A stretch of DNA of 64,000 bases from Bryum argenteum (lineage: Eukaryota > Streptophyta > Bryopsida > Bryales > Bryaceae): the NCBI GenBank assembly GCA_037043015.1, contig CM073329.1:9688648-9752647 (forward strand), written 5' to 3'. Below are positions 48,338-60,270 of this stretch, in pieces. The notes under the pieces were generated by a model. It saw nothing but the letters and a program-made list of their open reading frames with translations, had not been told where the DNA came from and ran no database searches. Within the stretch, counting starts at the first letter, position 1; each line of letters begins with the position of its first letter. The translations under genes and the position numbers were made by a program.

Positions 48338-49675
48338 CTCCAATTCTCTTTAAAAGCTACACCCTCACTCGCGAAATGCTAAAGAAACTCACGACCTAAA
48401 AACCTTGAGATTGCAATCACACTACACGAGCTCCAAAAGCAAAACGATACAAACGGGAGAATCGGTTGTGGGTCACATCCCAATTGAGGCCTCTAATACC
48501 CGCTTGAAACCCGGCCACGGAAGTTTGCCATCACGGTCATGGGCCCCGGTTAGTGACCGAAATATGAAAAGCGCGGGGCGTGGGGTTTTGGGCGTCTATC
48601 ACTTTCTCTTCGATGCTTCGTCATGGGAGTTGCTGCCGCAGCTGCGACCCTGCGGGCTTTTCTAGTGTGCAATTTAAAATTGCCTGCACCTCGGGTGAGC
48701 GCTAAATTACGGTGGAGCTTCGTTTTCAAGATTCTCCCCGTCCAAACCTCGAAGAATGTAACGCCCATCGATTTTTTAGTGAGAAGGGACCGCGTCGCGA
48801 GCCTGGATAATATATCTGAGTGAGTACCTTCAATGATCATGCACTTGCTAATTCATCTTTTGCGATGCCATCACTTGCTTGTTCCCATGTTTGAGGTCTT
48901 CGTTCTCGTGAGATTGTTAATAGTTACGCCTCTGTAAATTGCTTCTGTATCATAATTTATAATGAGGCAGGCAGGTTGTGGACACGATCGTAATTGCATT
49001 TGCGTTCTCTGATTTTCGTACAATGATATCTCCTTATCCCTTCACTCGCGGATAACTTAGAGTCCATCCTTCTCAATTTTGTTGTCTTCCCGGCTTGTTG
49101 AGTTTACTTAGAGAATCTGAAGGGTGTTGTAAGTGTTGATTAGGGCCTTCTCGTTTGTGTGAGTAATGAATCTCTTGACTTGTTTCTCTTCCTAGCAGCT
49201 TTTGACAATAAATATTAGAGCTCCTTTTGAAGAGCGAAGGTAGCTTTGAGTTAAATTCACGAATGTGTCAAATCTCATTCCTCTTTTGACAGTGTGCTTC
49301 GGGTAACCTGTCTTGCGGATTCCAGTTAAGGCTGAGGTTGTTACACATCAGTTATTCTGAGCACACTGCAAGTGTACTCGTTTTTCTGCAATAAAGATGT
49401 TTTTGAGTCCAAGATATTCATGCTCGGTGCTCTGTGCTCAGCAGACAACACTTTCAGTGTAAGCAGCAACAACATCGGAGCTTTTCGTTGGTGTGCGGAG
49501 CTGATGTACAGGTGGCTTTTGACGTTACAGAATAAGTGGTTGAACGGCTTGTGCCTTTTCTGAGCTGCTCGCAAGCAATATCATGTTTGTTAGTATGAGG
49601 TCCGGTATATAGAGGTGCCTTGGCTAATTTCTAAAGGCTTGATGGAGAAAGCATGTTGGGATTTGTAGGACCAGG
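48338..49675. promoter_or_regulatory. Shared upstream region of PRCC-like (-) and PDF-PPR (+) genes
   Basis: The two genes diverge from this 1.3-kb interval, which must hold both promoters and the 5' UTRs. No clear TATA boxes or other gene were seen. The open frame at 48550-48840 lacks motifs. Confidence 0.5.
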
Positions 49676-52350
49676 ATGTCACACTCGTGGAGTCTCCATG
49701 GCGATGGTTTCAGAAACCTTCTGTATCATCTCATTGGCAAAGCAGGCGATTATCACATTCATCAGCTTGTACCTCCGGTTAGTATCACATGCTCGTTGTC
49801 GTTGTTAATGTGATTTTTCTTGACGTGCCTGACATGTGTGAAGCATGATGCAGTCGATTCAAGCGAAGCACAAGCAATCGAAGAACTCTGGAAGGAGTAC
49901 TATGCCGATCCTTCTCAGTGGTGGGACAACCGAACTCGCAAGGTAAGACCAGGACTAGCACTTGGCTGCATATCTTGAAACAAGAAGCATTTGATCTGGA
50001 GATAAGCCTGATTAGATCATCGTTTTAGATTCCTTGATTGTTGGTGTATTAACTAACAATATTTGATGCCTGCAGAGGAGCCCGAGATCACCTGACTTTC
50101 GGCATAGGGTGACGAGAAACGTTTTGTGGCTAGATGGCGGGTCAACACCAAGATGGGTGAAAACAAGATTTGCCCAAGAGAGCAGGTATTGGCTCAAGCA
50201 AGTCATGTTGTCTTCCTTTCTCATCGACAAGAATAACTTTTTGCTTAATGCTTTTTCTGATAAAGAATCTATTTATTAGCCAGGTTGCACAACGGAGTAG
50301 GCCAGCGGATTCAAGGAGAATAGGAGAAAGTGCGAAGACGTTGGCTGAAGCAATATCTGTGCTGAAGAATCGACGAGATCCAGGCTCATACATTCAAGTG
50401 TTAAAGTGGTGCTGGAAGGAGAAAGACGTGACAGCAGTCAAGCAAGTTCACGACATCATCGTACAGAATAAGATGGAGCAGAATGTCTTTCTAGCAAACA
50501 ACTTGCTAATGACGTACATAGGATGCGGAAGAATGTCCGAAGCACGTCAGGTATTCGTTCAACTTCTGCAGAAGGATGTAATCAGTTGGAACGTCATGAT
50601 CGGAGGCTACACTGGTGAAGAAGCAATAGAGATTTTCAATCAAATGCATCAGGAAGGTGCAGAGCCAAATGAGATCACGTACTTAAACATCCTTAAGGCA
50701 TGCGTCAAGGTCTCAGCGGGCAAGGAAGTGCACAAATGTATCAGAAATAGCGGCCTCGAGTTCGACGTGCGAGTAGGAACAGCCCTTCTTCAGATGTACG
50801 CAGAGTGCGGTTCCATTGACGACGCAAGGCAAGTGTTCGATGCCATGAAGGAACGAAACGTCATCACATGGACTGCAATGATCGGCGCGTACGCAAAGAA
50901 TGGCTCCACTCCCGAAGCTTATCAGCTCTTTCGTCAGATGATACACGAAGGCTTCAAACCGAATGCCTACACTTATACAAACATCCTGAACGCACCGGCA
51001 AGCGCTAGCGCGGTGAGAGCGGTTCACAAGCACGCCAAGGAAGCAGGACTCGACACTGATTTGCGTGTTGGCAATGCCCTTGTTCACACGTACTCAAAAA
51101 GCGGTAGCCTTCTCGAAGCCCGGCTCGTTTTTGACCGAATGAAGCAGCGCGACGTCATCACATGGACAGCATTGATCGGTGGGTTAGCACAACATGGTCA
51201 TGGACACGAAGCCTATCGCCTCTTGCTCGAAATGGAACAGGAGCGTGGGCTCAAACCAAATGCAATCACGTATACTAGCCTACTTCAGAATGCTGGAGAT
51301 TCCGAGTTGGTGAAGAAGATTCATAAGCATGCCTCCAAAGCTGGAGTTGACTCAGATCTGCGAGTGGGGACCGCCCTTATTCACATGTATTCAAAAAGTG
51401 GCTGTATCGATGACGCCCGACTCGTTTTTAGCAAGTTACAGAACCGAGACGCTATCACATACACAGCGATGATCGGTGGCCTCGCGCAACATGGATATGG
51501 GCAGGAAGCTTTGAAGCTCTTTAGGGGGATGGAGGTGAAGCCCATCGAGACAACGTTCCTGGCCGTCTTGTCCGCTTGTAGCCATGCAGGTCTGGTCAAT
51601 GAAGGCCGTCAAATCTTCAAAGAAATATCAAAGCCCACTGTGGTGCATTGCAACTGCATGGTGGATCTACTGGGACGTGCCGGACACTTGGACGAAGCCA
51701 AGCTCTTCATTCAAAACATTTCAGTGGAGCCAGACGAAGGAACATGGGGAGCTTTGCTAAGTGCCTGCAGAACTTACGGTAACATCGAGCTGGGCGAACT
51801 TGCAGCAAAAGAGCGTCTCGAATTACTCCCGAACGATGCCTCGACGTACGTGCTCCTATCCAACATGTATGCCGCTGCTGGCAAGTGGGACAAGGTCTCA
51901 ATAGTTCGGAGATTGATGCAGGAGAGAGGGATTCGCAAGCAGCCAGGGCGTAGCTGGATCGTAGTTGATAACAAGGTTCATGACTTCGTTATAAGCGATA
52001 AGTCGCATCCGGAATCTGCGAAGATTTATGCTGAGCTTAACTTGTTAACTGTAAAGATCAAAGCTGCAGGGTACGTTCCAGATACCCGGCTTGTGCTGAA
52101 GAACATCGACGAGGAGGACAAGGAACTCTCTCTTTGCTCCCACAGTGAGAAGTTGGCTATCGTGTATGGATTAATGAGGACACCAGTTGAAGAACCCATT
52201 GTCGTGTACAAGAACCTTAAGGTGTGTTGTGACTGTCATGAAGCGACGAAGTTCATCTCGAAGGTGACGGAGCGAGAAATTGTGGTCAGAGATGGGAATC
52301 GCTTTCATCTCTTCAAAGATGGTCGCTGTTCTTGTGGCGGTTATTGGTAG
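49676..52350 (+). CDS. OSB-type PDF motif fused to a PPR-DYW protein
   Basis: Exons 49676-49781, 49854-49942, 50076-50185 and 50280-52350 join in frame to 791 residues. Exons 2-3 encode LWKEYYADPSQWWDNR, then RSPRSPDFRHRVTRNVLWLD, the PDF motif known from organellar single-stranded DNA-binding proteins (OSB). The last exon holds about nine PPR motifs of PLS type (for example NVITWTAMIGAYAKNGSTPE), E/E+ motifs and a DYW cytidine-deaminase domain. That domain has HSEKLA (catalytic HxE), VCCDCHEATKF (zinc ligands) and an unusual GYW instead of DYW end. DYW proteins edit C to U in organelle RNA. Organelle location and start codon are inferred; a longer N terminus is possible. Confidence 0.82.
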
Positions 52351-53159
52351 GCAAGTCCCAGAAGATATAAGTGTATGTTAGGAACCTCTCTGACAATTTT
52401 TGATCATTGGTTATAGATTATTGTTCATACTGAATTGCGATTCTTTCTTTAAATGTGGTGACCGATGATGTTAAATATTGGATCAATTCAGTTAGTGCTG
52501 AGAGGGACCTTGTTTGACCGGCTTAGAAGGATGTACATTGGTTTTTACTTGGTGCTCTCAGTGGCAGAAGATGCTATGAGTCTTTCCTCATTTCTCGATT
52601 CACTATCAACTACTGATGTTGTATCAAAGCGTGTGCTTTTTGCCAATTGTTGGTTGATCCAATTCCTGGTAGATGGCTTAGAGCACCCCATTTCATAGTC
52701 GTGTAATGAAAGTCTTAACAACTATGCATGAATATGATGTCCCAATGCTGGTGTTGGTAAGTAAATAAATGCAAGATATCTGAGATACTTTCCATCTGTT
52801 CGATAGCAATTAAAATCTCCATGCGTTTGCGTACGCAGCGCTTATCCCATTCAAGCTTCTGTGACGTCATATTTTCATAATTCCATAATGCTAAAACTTC
52901 CTTGACGAGGTCTGACGTCCCAGTACCTAGCTGAAAGTGTATATATATTAACATTGAACTGGTGCCTCCGTTTTTATTTGACATTGCAAGTGGCATCAGC
53001 ATAAAGAAACGCTGATCAGTAACTTGATAGTATGTTTAAGGTTTTACAGTAAGTTCCAGTACATGGATTTCACGGCCTCCTAATGGGCAACACGACAATG
53101 TTGTGTCGACTCGATGAACTCTTTGCCATCTAGTTGGACATCATGCTCGAAAGCATGTC
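52351..53159. other. Spacer between PDF-PPR gene and SHMT copy 2
   Basis: Contains the 3' ends of two convergent genes. No other gene supported. Confidence 0.5.
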
Positions 53160-53521
53160 ATGCCTGAAAAATGTAGAGTTGTTCCGGGTACAGTATGCGA
53201 TGTCACTTGCACAGAAATTGAAGGAAGATTAGCCAGGCTGTTCGTTTCAGCGCTTACAGTTCTCCTCGCACTAATGAATATGATGCATCATCAATCAGTT
53301 ATCATCAGAGTTCCGACTGTGTTCTTTCACAGCCTTATTCGCATCATACGTCAATGAATCATCCTACCTCTACAAAATTGAGTGTCAAATCTGCCCAGAG
53401 TTCCAACGAATTCAACACATTACAAAGCGGAGTCACCCACTATGGGTGCACCTTCTCCACACTATGGTTTTAAGTACTGGCAAACTAATGTCTAACTATT
53501 GTCTACTGGAATAGTTTCCAT
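53160..53521. repeat. 3' flank of SHMT copy 2, inverted copy of 45053-45420
   Basis: Reverse-complement similarity to the 3' flank of copy 1, with scattered substitutions and small indels; more diverged than the coding regions. Confidence 0.85.
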
Positions 53522-55073
53522 TTACTCCTTGCCGTACTTGAGGTTGTTGACATCGAAGCCGGGCATATCGAACGACATCGAGAACTTCTCCACGTCCGCC
53601 TTCAACGCTGCGATCTCCTCGTTGTTCTCCACGCCCTTGTTGAACTCCTTCAGCATCTTGCCCCTCTCCTTCTGCACCTTCAACGTGATGTTCACTGCCC
53701 GCTCCAAAAAGTCCGCAATCGTCTCGAAGTCCTTCTCCTTCAACCCTCGCGACGTCATCGCCGGTGCTCCAATTCGGACGCCTCCAGGGGCCAATGCACT
53801 GCTGTCGCCGAACACTGCATTCTTGTTCAGCGTGATGTGGGCCAGCTCACACACCTTCTCCACCTTGTTGCCTACAAGTCCATTCCCACACCCCCGCTCT
53901 CGTCAGATACATTCAAAATACTTACTACATCACAGCAACTACACATCACCCATCATTTCGTGTCCCGAAAACAAGCATGAACTCACCGGTGAGGCCCAGA
54001 GGCCGCAAGTCCCACAGCACCAGATGGTTCTCGGTTCCGCCCGTCACCATGTTGTAACCCTTCTTCATCAAAGCTTCACCGATCGCCTTCGCGTTCGCCT
54101 TCACCTGCTTCGCATACGCCTTGAACAGCGGTGTGTCCACCTGCTTCAGTGCCACGGCCAGCGCCGCGATCTGGTGGTTGTGAGGACCGCCCTGCAGCGA
54201 CGGGAACACCGAGAAGTTGATCTTGTCCTCGAAGTCGTACATCTCCGGCTCCTTCTGCCCCTTCTTGATGATCGGCTTCGGTCCCTTGCGGTAGAAGATC
54301 ATTCCCGCGCGTGGCCCCCGCAGACTCTTGTGCGTCGTCGTCGTCACCACGTCGCAGTACTCGAACGGCTGGTTCACCTCCTGGGCCGCCACCAGCCCAC
54401 TGTAATGCGCCATGTCGCACATCAGCAGCGCGCCCACCTTGTCCGCGATCCCGCGCAGCCTCTTGTAGTCCCAGTCACGCGGGTACGCGCTTCCACCGGA
54501 AATGATCATCTTCGGCCGAAAGTCCAACGCCTTCTCCTCCAGCTTCTCGTAGTCCAGGAACCCCGTGTCGTAGTTCACCTTGTACGGCAGGCTCTCGAAG
54601 TAGATGCTGGTCGCCGAGATCTTCTTCCCGTTCGACGTATAGTACCCGTGGGTCAGATGCCCACCCGAAGGCAAGTCCAGTCCCATGATGCGATCGTGGG
54701 GGTTCAGCAGCGCAGTGTACACCGCGAAGTTGGCAGGCGACCCCGAGTAAGGCTGCACATTCACGCCCCACTTGTCGCTCTCCAGATGGAACGCCTTCAA
54801 TGCACGCGCCTTGCACAGATTCTCGATCTGGTCGATGAACTCATTGCCACCGTAGTAACGAGCTCCGGGCAGACCCTCGGAGTACTTGTTGGTGAGCGCC
54901 GACCCGAGCGCCTCAATGACCGCCTGCGAGGTGAAGTTCTCGGAGGCAATGAGCTCAATGCCGCGGCACTGGCGCACCTTCTCGTGCTCGATGAGGTTGT
55001 AGATCTCCTCATCGGCTACCTCCAACGCCTGGTTGCCCCATTCCGCCACACTGTACTCCCCCTCGGAACCCAT
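53522..55073 (-). CDS. SHM: Serine hydroxymethyltransferase, cytosolic type (copy 2)
   Basis: Same reaction and motifs as copy 1. Exons 55073-53987 and 53871-53522 give 478 residues. The protein differs from copy 1 mainly at residues 5-7 (EGEY for EAADY); the intron has the same position and an almost identical sequence. The 5' regions differ completely. Here the leader exon ends at 55682, a 5' UTR intron spans about 55681-55094, and the acceptor is TTGTGCAG just before the ATG. So the two enzymes are alike but probably differ in expression. Confidence 0.97.
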
Positions 55074-55830
55074 TGTAATGGCACACTAAATTCTGCACAA
55101 GATCCGCACATTCCTTATTTAAAACACATCTCAACCAGCGCCATACACATAAAGTTTCCAATCAACCAAGAATCAAGATCTTCAAAGCCATCGACCATCT
55201 TAAAAACCCAGAACGACAAAACTATTTACAGAACATCCGCCAGATCGATGCAGATCCGAGCCTTCTTTACTGCCCCCGAAAATAAAGCAATCGTCTACCG
55301 AATCATACGACAAATATTCGAAGCACTAAACTCTGATCAGAAGCCCAGTGGCCAAATGTGGCAAACACAGGGATCCGACCCCTACAGCAACAACGCCAGA
55401 CCTAGAGTGTCCTTCAGTAAACCCTCAGAACAGGTTCGGGTTAAAACCCTGGACGGCCATTACCAGATCTGAAATTCAGATTCGGTCGCATTAGACATAA
55501 TAATCATATCAAATTAAACGAAAGTCCGTTGATCTTAACTTCCAACACGAAGAAGAGGAGACGCTGAAGCGATTTCTTTCCTGTGAGACAGATACATCGA
55601 AAAATCGCAATACAGCACCAAATCGAAAACGGGAAAAAGCTGGGAGCAATGCGGGAGACCGTGGTCACGAAAAAAACTCACCGGAGGTGCGAGACGAAGT
55701 TGAGCAGGGTGGCGATCTGGCGAGCTCCGGGGATACGAGCAGCGGGCGAGTGGAGAAGTAATGGCGAAAACGATGAGCGTATGAGCATTCGATAGTGTCG
55801 TGCTTTTCCGATCGGACGGTGTGGATGTGG

Positions 55831-55837
55831 TTTATAG
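55831..55837 (-). promoter_or_regulatory. TATA box of SHMT copy 2
   Basis: CTCTATAAACC on the minus strand, about 150 bases upstream of the leader-exon donor (55682). It places transcription start near 55800. Confidence 0.6.
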
Positions 55838-56449
55838 AGGGATCTAACGGTCGATCTCGTTCAGATATTCTTCAAATACGACATTGAACTTCCATGATGT
55901 CATTCTTTCCTTTATTGACCTCTAGTCTGTGTTTGTATTGGGTCATATCTTCCTTGAGTTGCTTATGAAGTTTTTTATTAGTCAATATTGTAAAAAAAAT
56001 TCAAATATAGAGTTTTAGGGAGTCTCCACCCCATGACGCCAATGAGTGCCTAATTTGGTTGCCAGCCACAGTCTTAAAGTCCTTTTGGCTAATTTTCTTC
56101 GTAGTGAATTGTAATCCACTCGCAAATTAGGGCACTTCTCTACTGATAACCAAAGACGCGATCTTGAGTCACATGGAAGACGCTTCAACGAAATTACTCT
56201 TCATTATCATTGCAAAAACATATTCTCTTCACATCAAGTCGCACAGGCCCTTGTTCCTCCGCCACCTTCCTAGCTAGCTTCCTCTTCCATACTACCTTCA
56301 TGATCTTTGATCAAAGGATAAGAGTCCCAAAATATCGGCAATTTGAAGTAAGAAATAAGTCTCTGTAGGCTCCAAGGCAGAGAGGGACATTTGGCGTGAC
56401 CGGTGTTTTGTCTGCCCTGAGGTCGCCCCGCTTGTTGCTCCTTCTCGGT
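55838..56449. other. Spacer upstream of SHMT copy 2
   Basis: No gene seen; AT-rich. Confidence 0.5.
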
Positions 56450-56892
56450 AGGTGGCCATTGGAAGGTTTGTTGCCCCTGATAGTGGAGATACCGTTGGAG
56501 GTATTAATAAAGAAATAAAACTTGTCAAGAACGCAAAAAAACAAGATACAAGAAGAGCTAGAATTAGAATAGAGGTTCTATATTTAACTAAAAAAGAACT
56601 CAGATTAACAAGAAGAGAAAACAACAACATCTAGAAGTGTGAAGATGCCTTGTCAAAACTGAGGTTGCCATCGGTCTCGTGTGCTATATATACTAGCTCG
56701 GAAGAAGTTTTTCCAGAACGTTCTACAATCTAAGACCTTCTAGGCTCTTCCAGGAACTTCCAAGACCTTCCAGCAACTTCCAGAGACTTTCTCAACCTTC
56801 CAAGAACTTCTACAAACTTCGACGGTCTTCTAAGATCGACTAGAGACTCAGTAAACCTTCGTAAGTTGTCCTCGTAGTAGGTGGCCGTGACA
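56450..56892 (-). mobile_element. Copia-like LTR or LTR fragment
   Basis: On the minus strand the segment starts TGTCACGGCC at 56892, a start seen in many plant LTRs. It continues with a GAA/TTC-rich block (56730-56870), a TATA box (GTATATATAGC, 56692-56685) and an AT-rich region. Then comes GGTATCTCCACTATCAGGGG (about 56476-56496), which resembles a degenerate initiator-tRNA primer site. The inner boundary and a partner LTR were not found, so it may be a solo LTR or a fragment. Confidence 0.5.
56711..56723 (-). promoter_or_regulatory. Heat-shock element match in the LTR-like segment
   Basis: TTCcaGAAcgTTC is a perfect three-unit heat-shock element. It lies about 20 bases upstream of the TATA box in the LTR's orientation and next to further imperfect GAA/TTC units. 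Confidence 0.5.
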
Positions 56893-57298
56893 AAAATGTG
56901 TTTTTACCTTTGGTTTACATAACTATAAATTGCCAAGTTTTTCTTACTAAATCTTGACTATGGTAATTTTGTGTAAATAAAAAACTATATTTACACTATG
57001 GTTACTATTTTATAAGTTCTTTGCAATCTCCATTCAATCAATTTGAAGTCCGATAACTTGACAATTGCATACATCATGAAACCAAAAACTTACATGAACC
57101 AAGTCATATCCAATGAAATAGATTTAGCTTCTGCTGAGATGCAGTTTCAAACGTTTAAGTATTTTTCATCTGCAGGAAATTCACTGGTAAAATGTTGATA
57201 GCTAAGATTCAATTAAGATTCAATCAAGCTAAACTTCAAATTTTTGCATTTATACATATTTTTTTGTCAATGGCCATAAGAGTAGAAGGAATACTCAC
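56893..57298. other. AT-rich spacer
   Basis: Nothing recognised. Confidence 0.5.
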
Positions 57299-57700
57299 CT
57301 TACACTTTTCCTCCTCCTCAAAGGCTAGCTGCATTGAGAGCTGTTCTTTTTTATTCTTGGTTATTAAAATATGAACTTCATTTAATAGCTTACCTACTTC
57401 CCCAATCTTAGAGTTTGTAGATGTTAATCTATTTTCCAGTTGCCTCAATTCAACTATATATTGTTCATCTGCATGCTCTAGACATGATATTCTCTCTTGT
57501 AACTGCTTGTGGTTGATTGCTCATATTGCTTCTCTCTTCTCCTAGATAGCACCACAACCTCAATTTCCTTGGATGCTTTATCTTTCTCCCCAATGCTTTC
57601 ATACAGGTGCAATTTGGATTTCTTCAACTGCTTGTGAATCTCTAAGTTCACTGTTTGAAGACTCGATATGCCTGTTTCGAACTCTTAAATTCTCCTTCCA
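57299..57700 (-). pseudogene. Coiled-coil gene fragment
   Basis: The reverse strand reads TGISSLQTVNLEIHKQLKKS and LYESIGEKDKASKEIEVVVL, then after a one-base frame change KQLQERISCLEHADEQYIVE and KIGEVGKLLNEVHILITKN. It ends at a clear splice donor (KCK/gtgagt, 57299). Hydrophobic heptad spacing and high Lys/Glu content point to a long coiled coil. The frame break suggests decay, though an intron could hide it. A further possible exon with a donor lies at 59017-58928 (TSRVESQEKTIEFK/gtaagg). The family is not identified. Confidence 0.4.
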
Positions 57701-57790
57701 AGCTCTATCTATAATGCAAACTCGGCCGGAGACATTCTTTGAACCAACAAAATTTACAAGCAAGTGCAACAAAGTCTTATGAATAAAGTT

Positions 57791-59790
57791 CTAAAACCGT
57801 TAAGTATAGAAAAAGAAGAAGGTGATGTTAACCATAAAATTCAAGGTTTGGCAACACCAATCAATCAAAAACTTATGCATTCAAATACTTAACATATGTA
57901 GTCCAATAAGTTCACAATTGAGATACGGTGATTGTTTACACTGCATCTGCAGACCTTTTTGTTTGAGCATACCTGCAGTACAACAAAAGTATGAGTCTTT
58001 ATACAAATTGTGTTACATTAGAGCTCTTATTCAATTGCATTTTTCACTGCACACACTACATTATATATTACTCCACTTCATCCTAATGTTGATGTTTACT
58101 GTGCATAACATCAAGTATCAAATCAGTTCTCATAATCAATAAAAAAATTCACGAATATTGATAGGATATCTTAACTGTTACTTGGTATTTTTACTATCAC
58201 AATCAACATTTATCAATTGTACGGAAAGAAGAGCAGAACATCAGTAAAAACAAAACAATTAAAATTGCATAATAAGTGAATTAAACCACAAGCCGTGAGA
58301 TTGTTGCGCACATTATGAATTTAATAAGCTATAAATTTAGAAAATACCAATTTTTTTTTACAAAAAACTAGATAGATCGCACCTCAAATTTTCATCGCCT
58401 CTGCAGGCAGCTTTCTTGAATATTTTAACAAAAGGTGAATTTTAAAAGATTAAATCAATTATAAAATTTATTTATTTTAAAAAAAAACTTCAACATCATA
58501 AAGCAATTTAAATGTAAATCATGCATGTTCATTCAAAAAACAACGACTATATACTTAAGTGACTAGATTGCTATAAGTTATAAATTTGTTGATGTGAGTA
58601 AGGATTTGTGATAATTAAGTTTAGTAATAAAAAAATAAAAACTTGCATGTTATTCACATGATATGTATTTTTTTTGGCATCAAATATATACTTTATATTT
58701 GCAAGCCACTAATGGCTAACTTACAAGAGATGTTAATTTTCCGTTACAGGACTTAATCTAGTAATCTATGTAATAGCCAACACTAGATTAAGATTTAAAG
58801 AATTAATCAACGACATAAGTGACTAGTTAGAATATTGTTTGAAAAAGCCATCAACCCCATATGTGAAATTTGAAGTTTCATAATTAAACCCTGAACGTCT
58901 AAGACATACTAACAAAGCCTTCCTTACCTTAAATTCTATTGTCTTTTCTTGTGATTCAACTCTTGATGTAATTGAACTGCTGTGAGCCCTAATTCCAATT
59001 ACTGATTTTAAGGTCACTATGTTAAGCGGAGGTGGTGGGTTGCAATCAAAGAGTAACCTTCAAAGCAATGGATTCCTAATTTGATTTCAACGAAGAAGCA
59101 CAAATATTCACTTAAGACTCACTATCAATCAACACAATTAATTCCAGCAGTAAATGAAAACCCTCAATTCACGACACATGAAGTTAGGAGGTTCCAAATA
59201 TCTCAATTTGATCACTAAGTACTCAAGGGCGCATAAATGTTGGTGAAATGAACTCAATCACACTTTAAACCTCTAAAATATTCCAGAATAATTTACTACA
59301 GCACTAATCCTATTACATAATCACTGAGATTTTTACCCATGATCATGTGTGTCACCTACTTAATGCATAGCATTTACTTTATAACTCTTCACGAGCAACT
59401 TAGATTCACAAAACCATCATTTAATAGTGTCTTAGGGTGGTTCAATGGAAATTGAATAGCGCTTCTGTATCTATCCTACAAATCCTCAAATTTAACCTTA
59501 ATTTCTTCCCAAAATTGGGCAGCGCTTCCGCGCTAACCCTTTTTGTGGAAAAAATTCACACAGAAATAACAAGACCACCAGAAAATCACATGCACTTAGG
59601 CATAGCAATCATTCAAACACCAGACAAGAAATCAAAGACCAATTACAAACGCAAATTTTGGGCAATCAACTTGTTGTTTCCAATGTTTTAAGTTCACTAG
59701 CACATTAGTATTCAAAACAGTTCAATGAGTACAAAAATTCAAGAAGTGCATACAAAAGCCAAGATGGAAACTCCGTCCGTCCCAAATCAA
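57791..59790. other. AT-rich region, possible introns of the coiled-coil remnant
   Basis: No supported gene other than the possible exon at 58928-59017 (-). Confidence 0.4.
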
Positions 59791-59800
59791 CCGCCATAGC

Positions 59801-60270
59801 GAACCTCCCTCACACGAACGGCTACTCTTCCCTCATCTCGGATCCGTTGAGGACAAGCTTGATCTCCTCTGAAAGAGGACTTGATAACGCTTGTGCTTCC
59901 AAAGGCATGTCCTCCAATTCGCTGTAGATCTCCAGATATCACCTTGCAAAGTTGGGCCACAAAATCCGCCACCACAACGGACCTCCCTCACGCGAACGGC
60001 TACTGTTCCCTCAACTTAGATGAGTTGAGAACGACCTTAATCTGATCTGAAAGAAAACTTGACAACGCTTGTGATTCTAAAGGCTTGTCCTCCAATTCGT
60101 TGTAGATTTCTAGACATCACCCCACAAAGTTCGGCCATCAATTGGGCCACCACAGGAGACCTCCTCCACGCAAACGGCCATCACTCCTCCGATGTTGATC
60201 CGTTGAAGACGCAAGTTCTCTTGTAGGAAAGAAGACCCGAATACGCTCTCGGATCTGTAAGATTTGTCTC
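59801..60270. repeat. Tandem repeat of about 179-bp units (2.6 copies)
   Basis: Units start near 59801, 59980 and 60158 with GACCTCCCTCACGCGAACGG-like sequence. They share GATCTGAAAG, ACTTGACAACGCTTGTG and CTTGTCCTCCAATTCG. Copies differ by about 15-25 percent, so the array is not recent. One frame on the minus strand is open over 59975-59787 but has no known motif. Confidence 0.8.
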
